Origin: Companilactobacillus tucceti DSM 20183
Lineage (GTDB): Bacteria > Bacillota > Bacilli > Lactobacillales > Lactobacillaceae
Assembly: GCF_001434665.1 (NCBI RefSeq)
Contig: NZ_AZDG01000025.1
Coordinates: 1 to 33,338 of the forward strand
Length of the DNA stretch: 33,338 nt
Reading direction: 5' to 3'
This document shows, one piece after another, positions 25,143-33,337 of the stretch (position 1 is the stretch's first letter; each line of letters begins with the position of its first letter). Made by a program: the position numbers and the translations under genes. Below the pieces are notes generated by a model, which worked only from the letters and a program-made list of their open reading frames with translations, made no database searches and was not told the DNA's origin.

Positions 25143-25646
25143 ATGAAAAACTTTTCTAAGACATCAGGAATCTCGATCCAAGATATTGTTAGTACAGCAG
25201 TTGTAGCGGCGTTATATGTTGCAATGACGGTAGTATTTACTCCTTTAAGCTTTGGAGTAGTTCAAATCCGTTTTTCGGAAATGTTCAACTACTTAGTACT
25301 TTATAACAAACGATATATTTGGGGAGTTACTCTTGGTGTCTTTTTATCTAATTTTATGTCACCAACTTGGACATTGGATGTACCAGTTGGAACTATCGCC
25401 ACGTTATTAGTTTTGTTCTTTGTATTGTGGTTGACTAAGATGACAAAAGATATGCGCTTGAAATTTGTGATTACAGGAGTTATCTTTGCACTTTCTATGT
25501 TTACGGTAGCTGGTCAGTTACATTTTGTTTTTAAGGCACCATTTTTGATCACTTGGTTCACAGTAGGAATTGGAGAATTATTGTCGATGGCAATTGGTGG
25601 TCTGATAATTTACGCATTAGGTAAAAGATTTGATTTGACTAGATAA
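25143..25646 (+). CDS. queT: Queuosine-precursor transporter QueT
   Basis: QueT is the substrate-binding membrane (S) component for a queuosine precursor in an ECF-type transporter, used with a shared energising module encoded elsewhere. The 167-residue protein has about five to six helices. Family motifs are AALYVAMTVVFTPLSFGVVQIRFSE, here cited by the key PLSFGxVQIRFSE block, the VTLGVFLSNFMSP segment, and a C-terminal GELLSMAIGG helix. Start ATG 25143 lies seven bases after AAAGGGG, which is sequestered in the preQ1-II pseudoknot. An in-frame start at 25059 would translate through the riboswitch and is rejected. A type-B hairpin starts directly after the stop. Confidence 0.95.
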   Translation: MKNFSKTSGISIQDIVSTAVVAALYVAMTVVFTPLSFGVVQIRFSEMFNYLVLYNKRYIWGVTLGVFLSNFMSPTWTLDVPVGTIATLLVLFFVLWLTKMTKDMRLKFVITGVIFALSMFTVAGQLHFVFKAPFLITWFTVGIGELLSMAIGGLIIYALGKRFDLTR

Positions 25647-25647
25647 A

Positions 25648-25770
25648 AGAGTGCAACAAAGGGCGTTTTGCCACCGAATCATAGCCTAGAGCCACGAATG
25701 ATTGGGTACTATCAATCATTTGTGGCTCGTAGCTATGTGGAGGTTGCAGCCCTTTGTCACACGCTTAGTA
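25648..25770 (+). repeat. Intergenic hairpin element, type B, copy B1
   Basis: The outer stem is GTGCAACAAAGGGC (25651-25664) with GCCCTTTGTCACAC (25749-25762), 12 of 14 pairs. Conserved blocks include TTTTGCCACCGAA, CATAGCCTAGAG, TCGTAGCTATG and TGGAGGTTGCAG; CATAGC pairs with GCTATG and GAGCCAC with GTGGCTC. The apex is AATGATTG/CAATCATT. It begins AGAGTG directly after the queT stop. The inverted second copy is at 30703. Confidence 0.85.
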
Positions 25771-25788
25771 TATAAAATTCGGAAGCAA

Positions 25789-25819
25789 AAAAAAGACACC
25801 CATCATGGGTGTCTTTTTT
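25789..25819. terminator. Rho-independent terminator
   Basis: GACACCCAT (25795-25803) with ATGGGTGTC (25805-25813), flanked by A and T runs. It can serve queT on plus. The downstream gap to 25991 holds nothing else I can identify. Confidence 0.85.
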
Positions 25820-25991
25820 AGATTAAAGATTCATCGGGAAATGGATTTTAATCTATCTAAATTGGTATGGCTGGACAAGTATTTGACCAAAATAGGAGTG
25901 AATTCTTATCATAGGACAGAATAATTTATCCATACCAACAATTAAAATATATCATTGTACTTTTTTTTAGACAAACAATTAGATTGTAATT

Positions 25992-28934
25992 TTACTTAGG
26001 CATCTTCATAAAGCCATTTTTCAGTGAGTATTGATTACCCGCAGTGATGTCGTATTGTAACAATTCATAATCATGCATAATTGCTTTTTGTTTCTTATTT
26101 AGGTTATTAACTAACTTACCATTTTCATCGACATATTCAGAACTGGAGTTAACAGTATTATTTTTAGCTGAATTAAACGAATCTAGAGTCATTGCTGGTA
26201 GATCAGTATAAACCTTTGTTTGTAATGCATAATATGGAGAAACTTTCATATTCATTTTATACAATGCCATGGCAGCAAAATTGTTAGGACTAACTATTTT
26301 AGTCTTAGGTAAACTAGAATTTTGTTGACGACTATATTTGTTGCTATAAACGAAGTAGTCAGTTTCATGTAATTGTAGTCCATATTTCTGCATGGAATCA
26401 CCGTTATATAATCCAGGTAAATGGTCACCATACCAGATAAACGTAATAGGACGATCCATTTTATCTATTTGTTCAATAAATTGTTTCAAAGCTATATCAG
26501 TGTAGTGAATACCTTGAGTATAGTTTTCAATTTGTTGTTTACGGCTATTGTTTGTATAGGCAGAGCCACTGACAGAGTAATCGTTATTTTTATAGTAATC
26601 ATCAAACGGCATATGGTTTTGCATAGTTACTAAATTAATAAATTGTCCGCCTTGATGGTCATTCATAACTTTTAAAGTTTGCTTATAGGCAGACTCGTCA
26701 GAGATATAAGGGCTATCTTCTATCTTATCTGTATAAGTTAATTTATCTCCGTCTACTAGATGATAGAATTTGTCGAAACCGAATTTCTTGTAAACTTGTT
26801 TTCTACTATATAAGTTAGCAGAGAAGGGATGAATACCTGTTTTATAGTCAAACAGGTCGGTAAATGCAGGAGCAACTTTTTGATATGGGACAAGTTGTGA
26901 GTAAGGTGTTGGTAAAGTTGGTGAGAAGTTATTGATCGCCATACCGGTTAAAGTTTGATATTCAATATTAGCGGTACCGCCACCATAACCACTAGTTAGC
27001 ATTTCACCTGCAGGAGTTGATTGTTTCATTTGTCGGACGAATGGAATAGGATTTCCATGAACTGTTAAATTTGGAACTTTAGCTGGGTCAGAAAAACTTT
27101 CACTTAAATTAAAAATAACAGTTTGGTTTTTCATATCACTATTAGTACGAGTTTTATTTATATCCGCAGCTATTTTTTGATATTTTTTAGATAGTTGAGC
27201 CATTCTTTCTTTAGAGTAACCATCTGGTTTTTGCATAATAGTTACATCAAGATTATTTGCGAATTGAAGTAGGGTACCATTTAATTTAGCACCTCTTAAT
27301 TGAGCATAAAAATAAGGCTTATCTTCAATATCTTCTAATAATAAGGCGATAGGTGTCTTAGGATGATTAGCTGTAAAGAAGCTTCCTAGAGATAATATTG
27401 CTAGTAATATTATTAGACCACGCATTTTAAGTCCAAGATGAATCTTGTTCTTATCTTTTCTTTGAATCCAAATAGCGATAATTGCTAGAATTACGATTCC
27501 TATTAAAGCCCCAATAATCAATTTTGATGAAACCATGTTCAATAATTCTGATAGGGATGTCACCATTGACATATCTGATGGCAAAATTGGTTCGGCACGG
27601 AATTCGATTTTAATAAAGTTAGCAATCAACCAAATAATGTAGGCAGCCATGGTAATAATAAGTGAGTACCAATAGCGATTTAAAACTGACCAAACGATAC
27701 CAAAAATTGCTAAAAGAATAATGATATTGATGAAGATAATTGGTTCACGATGAATAATTATCCATTGGGTCATATTAATATCCCAATTCCATAACTTGCT
27801 CATAGATAAGACGGTCATTATCCACGAAAGTCCTAAAATCAGCCAAAAGTGCCATGCAGTGGCAATACGTTTGAGATATTTATTAGCATGAGATAGATCA
27901 AAACTGAAACTCTTAAATGGTTTAAAGTTGTTATTAAAAATAATTAGTTTCGAATAGATGAATTGAACAAGTAGAACGATTATTAATGATATTAGGATTA
28001 TTACGATTGTTCCCAGAAGTGCGGAGGTATGGTCAATGAATCCTCGTAACCAAGAAAAACTGAACACAATTAGTTTTGGATTATCAGCTAAAATCAAAAC
28101 TAATCCAAAGGTAAATATGTTTGAAACCTTTAAATAAACAGTTTGTTTTAGAATCTTGCTAAGTAAAATAAGACTTAAAACAACGGTAATTAAAAATAAA
28201 GGTTGGCTGCTGATAATACTTCCAAGGTAATGTGAGGTCAGCGTCATACCGTGGTGAGGATCATAATTTACTTTGTTGGTAGTTAACCAAGATGATACAA
28301 ATGATCCAATTAAAGAAAGTGCTAATAACAAAGAAATATTTAAATTTGAAAATCTAGACCAATCGTAGTTTCTGATCCAGTATCCAATCACGAATAAATA
28401 AAGATACCAAATTAGATTTTGTCCATGGCTGAATCCCATAATGTCTTGGCCGAGGATCATATTGGCCGCCACAAAAATAATGAAGATGATAATTAGTATT
28501 TTCCCAATACTTTTAGTGGAATGCTTTTGAATTACGCCAATTATAAATGGACCAATTAAAAGTATCCCAATGTATGATAGGAAAATACCAGTACTGCTTC
28601 TAAGTAAATATAATTCGGGCCGAGAAATTATCTGATTACTAAATATCGGCGTAGTTAGTTGTATCAGTAAGTCCAAAATCAGTAAGAATAAAATACTACG
28701 GTTAGGGACTTTAGAATTTTTCTTATAGTCCATACCGATCAAAATAGGTATGAATAAACTGGCAATAACGGTGATAGTTTTAAAAAGCCAGATACCCCAA
28801 AATCCAGAACTCATGTATTTTTGATTACTTAATAAATGCATTGCAGTTATAAATACACCACTGAGTATGGCGATACTTAATACTGAAAAAACCTTTGACC
28901 AAGTAAGATTGGTCTTTTGCTTCAAAGAACTCAT
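25992..28934 (-). CDS. LTA synthase / sulfatase-family membrane protein
   Basis: This very large membrane enzyme (980 residues) has about 13-14 hydrophobic helices up to residue 530. An extracellular sulfatase-fold domain of the lipoteichoic acid synthase family follows at about 600-890. Expected catalytic residues are visible: E612 in NLSESFSDP, nucleophile candidate T654 in GGGTANIEY, and D837-H838 in WYGDHLP. S. aureus LtaS is about 650 residues with five helices, so the N-terminal membrane part here is greatly expanded, as in other lactobacillar homologues. It probably transfers glycerol-phosphate or a related head group to a surface polymer; substrate is inferred. I use ATG 28932-28934. 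GGGGGAG lies about 14 bases upstream, which is long, so an upstream non-ATG start is possible. Confidence 0.85.
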   Translation of the reverse strand: MSSLKQKTNLTWSKVFSVLSIAILSGVFITAMHLLSNQKYMSSGFWGIWLFKTITVIASLFIPILIGMDYKKNSKVPNRSILFLLILDLLIQLTTPIFSNQIISRPELYLLRSSTGIFLSYIGILLIGPFIIGVIQKHSTKSIGKILIIIFIIFVAANMILGQDIMGFSHGQNLIWYLYLFVIGYWIRNYDWSRFSNLNISLLLALSLIGSFVSSWLTTNKVNYDPHHGMTLTSHYLGSIISSQPLFLITVVLSLILLSKILKQTVYLKVSNIFTFGLVLILADNPKLIVFSFSWLRGFIDHTSALLGTIVIILISLIIVLLVQFIYSKLIIFNNNFKPFKSFSFDLSHANKYLKRIATAWHFWLILGLSWIMTVLSMSKLWNWDINMTQWIIIHREPIIFINIIILLAIFGIVWSVLNRYWYSLIITMAAYIIWLIANFIKIEFRAEPILPSDMSMVTSLSELLNMVSSKLIIGALIGIVILAIIAIWIQRKDKNKIHLGLKMRGLIILLAILSLGSFFTANHPKTPIALLLEDIEDKPYFYAQLRGAKLNGTLLQFANNLDVTIMQKPDGYSKERMAQLSKKYQKIAADINKTRTNSDMKNQTVIFNLSESFSDPAKVPNLTVHGNPIPFVRQMKQSTPAGEMLTSGYGGGTANIEYQTLTGMAINNFSPTLPTPYSQLVPYQKVAPAFTDLFDYKTGIHPFSANLYSRKQVYKKFGFDKFYHLVDGDKLTYTDKIEDSPYISDESAYKQTLKVMNDHQGGQFINLVTMQNHMPFDDYYKNNDYSVSGSAYTNNSRKQQIENYTQGIHYTDIALKQFIEQIDKMDRPITFIWYGDHLPGLYNGDSMQKYGLQLHETDYFVYSNKYSRQQNSSLPKTKIVSPNNFAAMALYKMNMKVSPYYALQTKVYTDLPAMTLDSFNSAKNNTVNSSSEYVDENGKLVNNLNKKQKAIMHDYELLQYDITAGNQYSLKNGFMKMPK

Positions 28935-29140
28935 ATTTAAAAGAATCTCCCCCAATAATAAAAATTCCAGCACTAATAACTTCGCATTCTAGTGTTGGAA
29001 TAGGTTATTTAAAATTATCGATTTATATCATGTAAGTATATTACTATTGTAATAATTATCAAACTGCAAATCAAAATTATTTTATTTTCTGAATTTTTGC
29101 AACATTTTTTCAATTATTGAGTATTACGTATACAAAATCC

Positions 29141-29171
29141 TTGCCCTGTAGTTAACTCCAAGGTATATGAT
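29141..29171 (+). promoter_or_regulatory. MerR-type promoter of the aldo/keto reductase gene
   Basis: -35 TTGCCC (29141-29146), a 19-bp spacer, -10 TATGAT (29166-29171). The long spacer holds an imperfect dyad centred on AGTTAACT (GTAGTTAACTCCAAGG), the signature of promoters activated by MerR-family regulators of the AdhR/NmlR group. No merR gene is in this window. The rest of 28935-29225 is AT-rich with no other feature seen. Confidence 0.75.
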
Positions 29172-29225
29172 ATCGTCTATTGATTGAATCAAATCAATCG
29201 AACCTAATCAAAGAGGGAAATTTAA

Positions 29226-30071
29226 ATGACAAAATTAACTGAAACATATCAACTTTCAAATGAAACAAAAATTCCTAAGGTAGCTTTTGGTACTTGGCAA
29301 ATTCCAGCTAATAAGGCTAAAAAAGCGGTGCTAGATGCTTTGACAGTTGGATATCGTCATATTGATACAGCCCTAGTTTATGAAAATGAAAAAGAAGTAG
29401 GGCAAGGTATCCGTGATTCTGGAATTGATCGTGATGAAATTTTTGTAACATCAAAGCTTCCAGCAGAAACTAAGAGTTATGATGACGCAATGAAGGATTT
29501 TGAAGAGACAATGAGTAATCTTGATATTGATTATTTGGACTTGTATTTAATTCATGCTCCATGGCCATGGGCTCAAATTGGTTCCAATCACGATAAAGAG
29601 AATCAAGAAGTATGGCGAGCTATGGAAGATATTTACGCAACTGGCCGTGTAAAAGCTATTGGCGTTTCTAACTTTAATGTTCATGATTTACAAAATATTT
29701 TAGCAACAGCTAAAGTAAAGCCGATGGTTGATCAAATTCAATATTATATTGGTTATACAGAACCTAAAATCACTAAATTTGCACAAGATAATGGAATTCT
29801 TGTAGAAGCATACTCTCCATTAGCAACAGGTGGTTTAGTAGATAATCAACAAGTTAAGACGATTGCTGAAAAATATAATGTCAGTGTTCCTCAATTAGCT
29901 ATCCAATTTGTTGTTCAAAATGGTGTCTTGCCATTACCAAAAGCAACACAATTACCACACATTCAAGCCAACGCTAAACTAGATTTTGAAATCAGCGAAG
30001 AAGATATGAAATTATTGAATCAAATGCCAGATACAGCTCCAAGTGCATTTCATAATGCTACGCAAGGTTAA
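29226..30071 (+). CDS. Aldo/keto reductase
   Basis: This 281-residue NADPH-dependent carbonyl reductase has the AKR fold. The catalytic tetrad is complete: D47, Y52, K77 and H110 (HIDTALVYENE, VTSKL, LYLIH). The phosphate-binding region near LPLPKATQLPHIQANAKL is typical of AKR5-type prokaryotic 2,5-diketo-gluconate/methylglyoxal reductases. It likely detoxifies or reduces aldehydes and ketoaldehydes. The MerR-type promoter in front fits an aldehyde or electrophile response. Start ATG 29226 has AGAGGGAA upstream. Confidence 0.94.
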   Translation: MTKLTETYQLSNETKIPKVAFGTWQIPANKAKKAVLDALTVGYRHIDTALVYENEKEVGQGIRDSGIDRDEIFVTSKLPAETKSYDDAMKDFEETMSNLDIDYLDLYLIHAPWPWAQIGSNHDKENQEVWRAMEDIYATGRVKAIGVSNFNVHDLQNILATAKVKPMVDQIQYYIGYTEPKITKFAQDNGILVEAYSPLATGGLVDNQQVKTIAEKYNVSVPQLAIQFVVQNGVLPLPKATQLPHIQANAKLDFEISEEDMKLLNQMPDTAPSAFHNATQG

Positions 30072-30150
30072 AAGCATAAAATAAGCCAAATTTTAAATTG
30101 ATTCACCTGACTTTTACGGTATTATAATTGTAAAAAAGCAGGAGGGTATC

Positions 30151-30615
30151 ATGAATAAAATCGTTCCTAGTTTGTGGTTTGCGGATAATAATTGTGAAGA
30201 GGCAATTAACTACTACATTAAGGTATTTCCTAATTCAACTTTGGATGATGTGACTTATTATCCTGATGAAAAGTTAGATGAACATTTTGAAGGGATGACT
30301 GGCAAGATTTTGACGGCTGTTTTCCATTTAAATGGTCAAAAATTCATGGCTCTTGATGGTGGTCCTTACTTCCGATTTAACGAAGCAATTTCGTTTACTA
30401 TTGAATGTGCCGATCAAGCTGAAATAGATTATTACTGGGAAAAACTTTCTCATGTACCTGAAGCTGAACAATGTGGTTGGGTCAAAGATAAGTTTGGAAT
30501 GTCGTGGCAAATTATTCCTAAGAATATGGGTGAATTGACGCGAACTCCAAACCAAGTTCAAGCGATGATGAAAATGAAAAAGATTGATATTGCGGAATTG
30601 GAAGCTGCCAAATAG
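30151..30615 (+). CDS. VOC-family (PhnB-like) protein
   Basis: The 154-residue protein of the vicinal oxygen chelate superfamily is of the PhnB / 3-demethylubiquinone methyltransferase-like subgroup. It shows IVPSLWFADNNCEEAINYYI at the start (key residues W9-F10-N13-E17-A18), then FHLNGQKFMALDGGP, AISFTIECADQAEIDYYW and CGWVKDKFGMSWQIIP. This pattern marks a family of small proteins, mostly of unknown reaction. No actual methyltransferase fold is present despite the database name. Start ATG 30151 has GGAGGG upstream. It lies 79 bp after the aldo/keto reductase and probably has its own promoter. Confidence 0.9.
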   Translation: MNKIVPSLWFADNNCEEAINYYIKVFPNSTLDDVTYYPDEKLDEHFEGMTGKILTAVFHLNGQKFMALDGGPYFRFNEAISFTIECADQAEIDYYWEKLSHVPEAEQCGWVKDKFGMSWQIIPKNMGELTRTPNQVQAMMKMKKIDIAELEAAK

Positions 30616-30627
30616 TGAATAAATAAT

Positions 30628-30657
30628 AAAACAGCACCCCCTCGGGGGTGCTGTTTT
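30628..30657. terminator. Rho-independent terminator
   Basis: AAAACAGCACCCCC (30628-30641) pairs perfectly with GGGGGTGCTGTTTT (30644-30657), a 14-bp stem after the VOC gene. It has A and T flanks and should work in both directions. Confidence 0.9.
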
Positions 30658-30702
30658 ATTACTTTACGGAGCCAAGCTATTTTTTTGCCCAGACTTTTAT
30701 AG

Positions 30703-30824
30703 CATAAACGTGTAAAAAAAGGCTGCAACCTCCACATAGCTACGAACCACAAATGATTGATGGTGCCAATCGTTTGTGCCTCTAGGCTATGCTTCGGTGG
30801 CAAACCGCCTTTTTTCACACTCTT
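30703..30824 (-). repeat. Intergenic hairpin element, type B, copy B2
   Basis: Inverted relative to B1. The outer stem is GTGTAAAAAAAGGC (30710-30723) with GCCTTTTTTCACAC (30807-30820), 13 of 14 pairs, and it is quite unlike the B1 stem. Read on minus it shares TTTGCCACCGAA, CATAGCCTAGAG, TCGTAGCTATG and TGGAGGTTGCAG with B1. On that strand it starts AAAAGAGTG right after the permease stop, as B1 does after queT. Confidence 0.85.
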
Positions 30825-31883
30825 TTATAAAATAAATGCACCAACTAAACCAGCGACAAGGCCGAAAACAAATACACTGGCAGCTGTAATTCCTAAACTC
30901 TTCCAACTAAGGACAGGTTTTAGCAATGCCAATGAAACAATACTTACGGCTGGTAATGTCATCAAAAGTGCTGCTGTAGGACCAGCAGTTAGACCCAATG
31001 CCATTAGAGCTTGGATAATTGGAATTTCACCAGCAGTTGGAATAACAAAAATCGTTCCAACAAGTGCAAATAAGATAACGGCACCAACACCGCCACTAAG
31101 TCCACCTTGAATTGCTGGGAATAATACGTCTTCAAAAGTACCTAAGATGAAGACAATAACTACATAAGCAGGAATACTGTCGATTACTAATATGTAGAAT
31201 GCTTTCCACCAGCGTTTTAGTAATCCTTCGGTATTTTCTTGAACAGGATCAAAGTCTGAGCCTTCAGAAACCTCGACTTCTTTTTTACTGCTCAAACGTC
31301 CTACTAAAGTAGCAATACAAATGACCATTAGGATACCAAAAACAATTCTAAAGAACGTGAATTTCCATCCTAATACCAACCCCATAAAGATCAATGTAGC
31401 TGGGTTTAATAATGGATTGGCTAAGAAAAAGGCCATAATACTGTTAACTGAAGCCTTTGACTTAGCTAAACCTACGGTAACTGGTGCAGAGCAGCAAGTA
31501 CACATCATTGTTGGAACACCCATCAATGTTCCAATAAGTGTATTTCTAAGCTTTGTACCTCCCAGATAACGACGAATCCAACGTACAGGTAATAATACTT
31601 GTACTAATGAACCAACTATAAGTGCAACGACCAAGGCTTTCCAAACAGATAAGAAATAAGTTATCGTGAATGAGAATCCAGTTTTGAGTGACACGCCCCC
31701 AGTGGCAGTACCAACTCCTGCAATTATAGAGTCACCTACAGAATGTGTAGAAGCTGCGGCGATAGCCTTTTGGTAATAAGGCCACCACTTAACATAAAAT
31801 ATTCCGGCAACTAGGATAGCGAAGAATAAAATAGCGAAAACTATTTGCTGCTTGTTCCGATTATGTGAAATCTGCGTATCCAT
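30825..31883 (-). CDS. YraQ/DUF318-family permease (UPF0718)
   Basis: This 352-residue membrane permease has about eight to ten helices in two halves separated by a charged loop (KKEVEVSEGSDFDPVQE). The first half carries the hallmark GVPTMMCTCCSAPVTVGL with C128, C130 and C131, then SIMAFFLANPLLNPATLIFMG (key residues FFLANPLLNP). The second half has the parallel IPTAGEIPIIQALMALG motif. The cysteine cluster suggests handling of a soft metal, metalloid or thiol-reactive substrate; ArsP, an organoarsenical exporter, belongs to this superfamily. The actual substrate is unknown. Start ATG at 31881-31883 has GAAGGAAAG upstream. A TTGTATG/CATACAA operator-like repeat lies in the leader. Confidence 0.9.
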   Translation of the reverse strand: MDTQISHNRNKQQIVFAILFFAILVAGIFYVKWWPYYQKAIAAASTHSVGDSIIAGVGTATGGVSLKTGFSFTITYFLSVWKALVVALIVGSLVQVLLPVRWIRRYLGGTKLRNTLIGTLMGVPTMMCTCCSAPVTVGLAKSKASVNSIMAFFLANPLLNPATLIFMGLVLGWKFTFFRIVFGILMVICIATLVGRLSSKKEVEVSEGSDFDPVQENTEGLLKRWWKAFYILVIDSIPAYVVIVFILGTFEDVLFPAIQGGLSGGVGAVILFALVGTIFVIPTAGEIPIIQALMALGLTAGPTAALLMTLPAVSIVSLALLKPVLSWKSLGITAASVFVFGLVAGLVGAFIL

Positions 31884-31913
31884 ATTTCTTTCCTTCTTCC
31901 CTCAAAGAATTTG

Positions 31914-31933
31914 TTGTATGCCCTTACATACAA
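31914..31933. promoter_or_regulatory. Candidate operator upstream of the permease gene
   Basis: TTGTATG (31914-31920) and CATACAA (31927-31933) are perfect 7-bp inverted arms with a 6-bp spacer. On minus they lie just downstream of a TATAAT box (ATTATA at 31938-31943) and upstream of the ribosome site. The regulator is unknown. Confidence 0.45.
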
Positions 31934-32025
31934 TGATTATTATAAACTTCACAAAGTATATTTAAATATTAAATGTGCGATTTTTCACAAAAATAGGGAA
32001 TTCACCAAGATTTTAGAAATTATTG

Positions 32026-32056
32026 TTGCTTTAGAGTTTACTCTAAGGTGTTTAAT
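32026..32056 (+). promoter_or_regulatory. MerR-type promoter of the patB gene
   Basis: -35 TTGCTT (32026-32031), 19-bp spacer, -10 TTTAAT (32051-32056). The spacer region contains the dyad CTTTAGAGT-TT-ACTCTAAGG (32029-32048), very close to the AdhR-type MerR operator. It is the second such promoter in the window. Confidence 0.8.
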
Positions 32057-32087
32057 ATTCATAAAGACAAAAATGGAGGTCGATTAT

Positions 32088-33254
32088 ATGTATGATTTTG
32101 AAAACAGTATTGATCGTCGAAAGACTGACTCAATAAAATGGGATGTTAAAGACAATGAATTACCAATGTGGGTTGCTGATATGGACTTCAAAACAGCTCC
32201 AGAAATTGTCGAAGCTATTCATGAAAAAGCTGATCAGAAGATCTTTGGCTATGAAGAAGCTGGAAAAGCATATTTCAATGCTGTCGCCGGTTGGTATGAA
32301 AAAGAACACGATTTTCGTCCTCAAACAGATTGGATGATGTTTGTTACAGGTGTAGTACCAGCCATATCTTCAATTGTTAGACGAGTAACATCAATTGGAG
32401 ACAATGTATTGGTTCAAGCACCTGTATATAATATTTTCTATAATTCAATTGTAAATAATGGACGTCATGTTGTTTCTAGTGATTTGGTATTTGATAATTT
32501 AGCATATCAAATCGATTTTAAAGATCTTGATGAAAAATTATCAGATCCACTGACTACATTAATGATTTTATGTAATCCACATAATCCAGTTGGGAAAGTT
32601 TGGAGTAGAGAAGAATTAACAAAAATCGCTGAATTATGTAATAAGCATCATGTTAAATTGTTGAGTGATGAGATCCATGGTGATATTACCTTTAAGCCAT
32701 ATACACCAGCATTTTCTTTGGATAAAGATCTTGTTCAAAATTTGATGGTTTGTGTATCACCAAGTAAAACTTTCAATGTAGCCGCAATTCACGCCGCAAC
32801 TATTATTGTTCCTAATGAAAATCTCCGTGAACAGGTTAGTCGTGGTATAAATAGTGAAGAGTTGGCCGAACCTAACTCATTTGCCATGCCTGTAACGATT
32901 GCTGCATATGAAAAAGGTCATGAATGGGTATCTGAATTAAAGCAGCAAATCTTAAAAAATAAACAATTAGTTCAAGAGTTTTTGGCAAAGGAATTGCCAG
33001 AAGTTAAGTTGGTTCCATCAGAAGCGACATATCTACTATGGATGGATACGGGTGCAATTTCAGATGATTCTAAAGAATTAGCTGGATTTATCAGATCAAA
33101 AACAGGTTTGTATTTGTCTTCAGGTGATGTTTATGGTGGCAATGGTTATGACTTCTTGAGAATGAATATAGCATGTCCTATATCGACCGTTAAGGATGGA
33201 TTGAACCGATTGAAACAAGGTATTGATATGAAAAAAGAGAGTTCAGCGAAATAA
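32088..33254 (+). CDS. patB: PatB/MalY-type cystathionine beta-lyase / C-S lyase
   Basis: This 388-residue PLP enzyme of fold type I is of the MalY/PatB group. It cleaves C-S bonds of cystathionine and cysteine conjugates to give thiols, pyruvate and ammonia. Family segments are FDRR-like IDRRKTDSIKWD at the N-terminus, LPMWVADMDFKTAPEIVEAI, LCNPHNPVGKVWSREEL, SDEIHGDI and the PLP lysine K227 in SPSKTFNVA. Start ATG 32088 lies after GGAGG with good spacing; upstream in-frame ATGs overlap or precede that site. It is transcribed from a MerR-type promoter. The terminal repeat begins 27 bp after its stop, so any downstream operon partner is cut off. Confidence 0.93.
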   Translation: MYDFENSIDRRKTDSIKWDVKDNELPMWVADMDFKTAPEIVEAIHEKADQKIFGYEEAGKAYFNAVAGWYEKEHDFRPQTDWMMFVTGVVPAISSIVRRVTSIGDNVLVQAPVYNIFYNSIVNNGRHVVSSDLVFDNLAYQIDFKDLDEKLSDPLTTLMILCNPHNPVGKVWSREELTKIAELCNKHHVKLLSDEIHGDITFKPYTPAFSLDKDLVQNLMVCVSPSKTFNVAAIHAATIIVPNENLREQVSRGINSEELAEPNSFAMPVTIAAYEKGHEWVSELKQQILKNKQLVQEFLAKELPEVKLVPSEATYLLWMDTGAISDDSKELAGFIRSKTGLYLSSGDVYGGNGYDFLRMNIACPISTVKDGLNRLKQGIDMKKESSAK

Positions 33255-33281
33255 AAAAATGGAACTGTAAGATTTAAATCT

Positions 33282-33337
33282 TGCGATAATCCCTTTATGG
33301 TTGTCAGATGAAATACAATAATTCATCTGATGATTAT
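33282..33337. repeat. Right copy of 56-bp terminal inverted repeat (probable IS end)
   Basis: Exact reverse complement of bases 1-56. A separate small palindrome, AAGATTTAAATCTT (33269-33282), straddles the junction. Because both outward readings are identical for 56 bp, the two edges meet the same end of the repeat element, not its two opposite ends. Confidence 0.6.

Noticed and set aside
30757-31110. Plus-strand ORF of 117 codons across B2 and the permease gene
   Set aside because: It is the complement of the YraQ-type permease plus repeat element B2; composition is Pro/Ala/Thr-rich and there is no ribosome site.
31911-32087. Long N-terminal extension of the PatB protein
   Set aside because: It would run through the MerR-type promoter and operator; ATG 32088 has GGAGG at proper spacing and the standard PatB N-terminus.
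33269-33282. AAGATTTAAATCTT palindrome as patB terminator
   Set aside because: Only seven AT-rich pairs, no loop and no T run; it also straddles the repeat junction.
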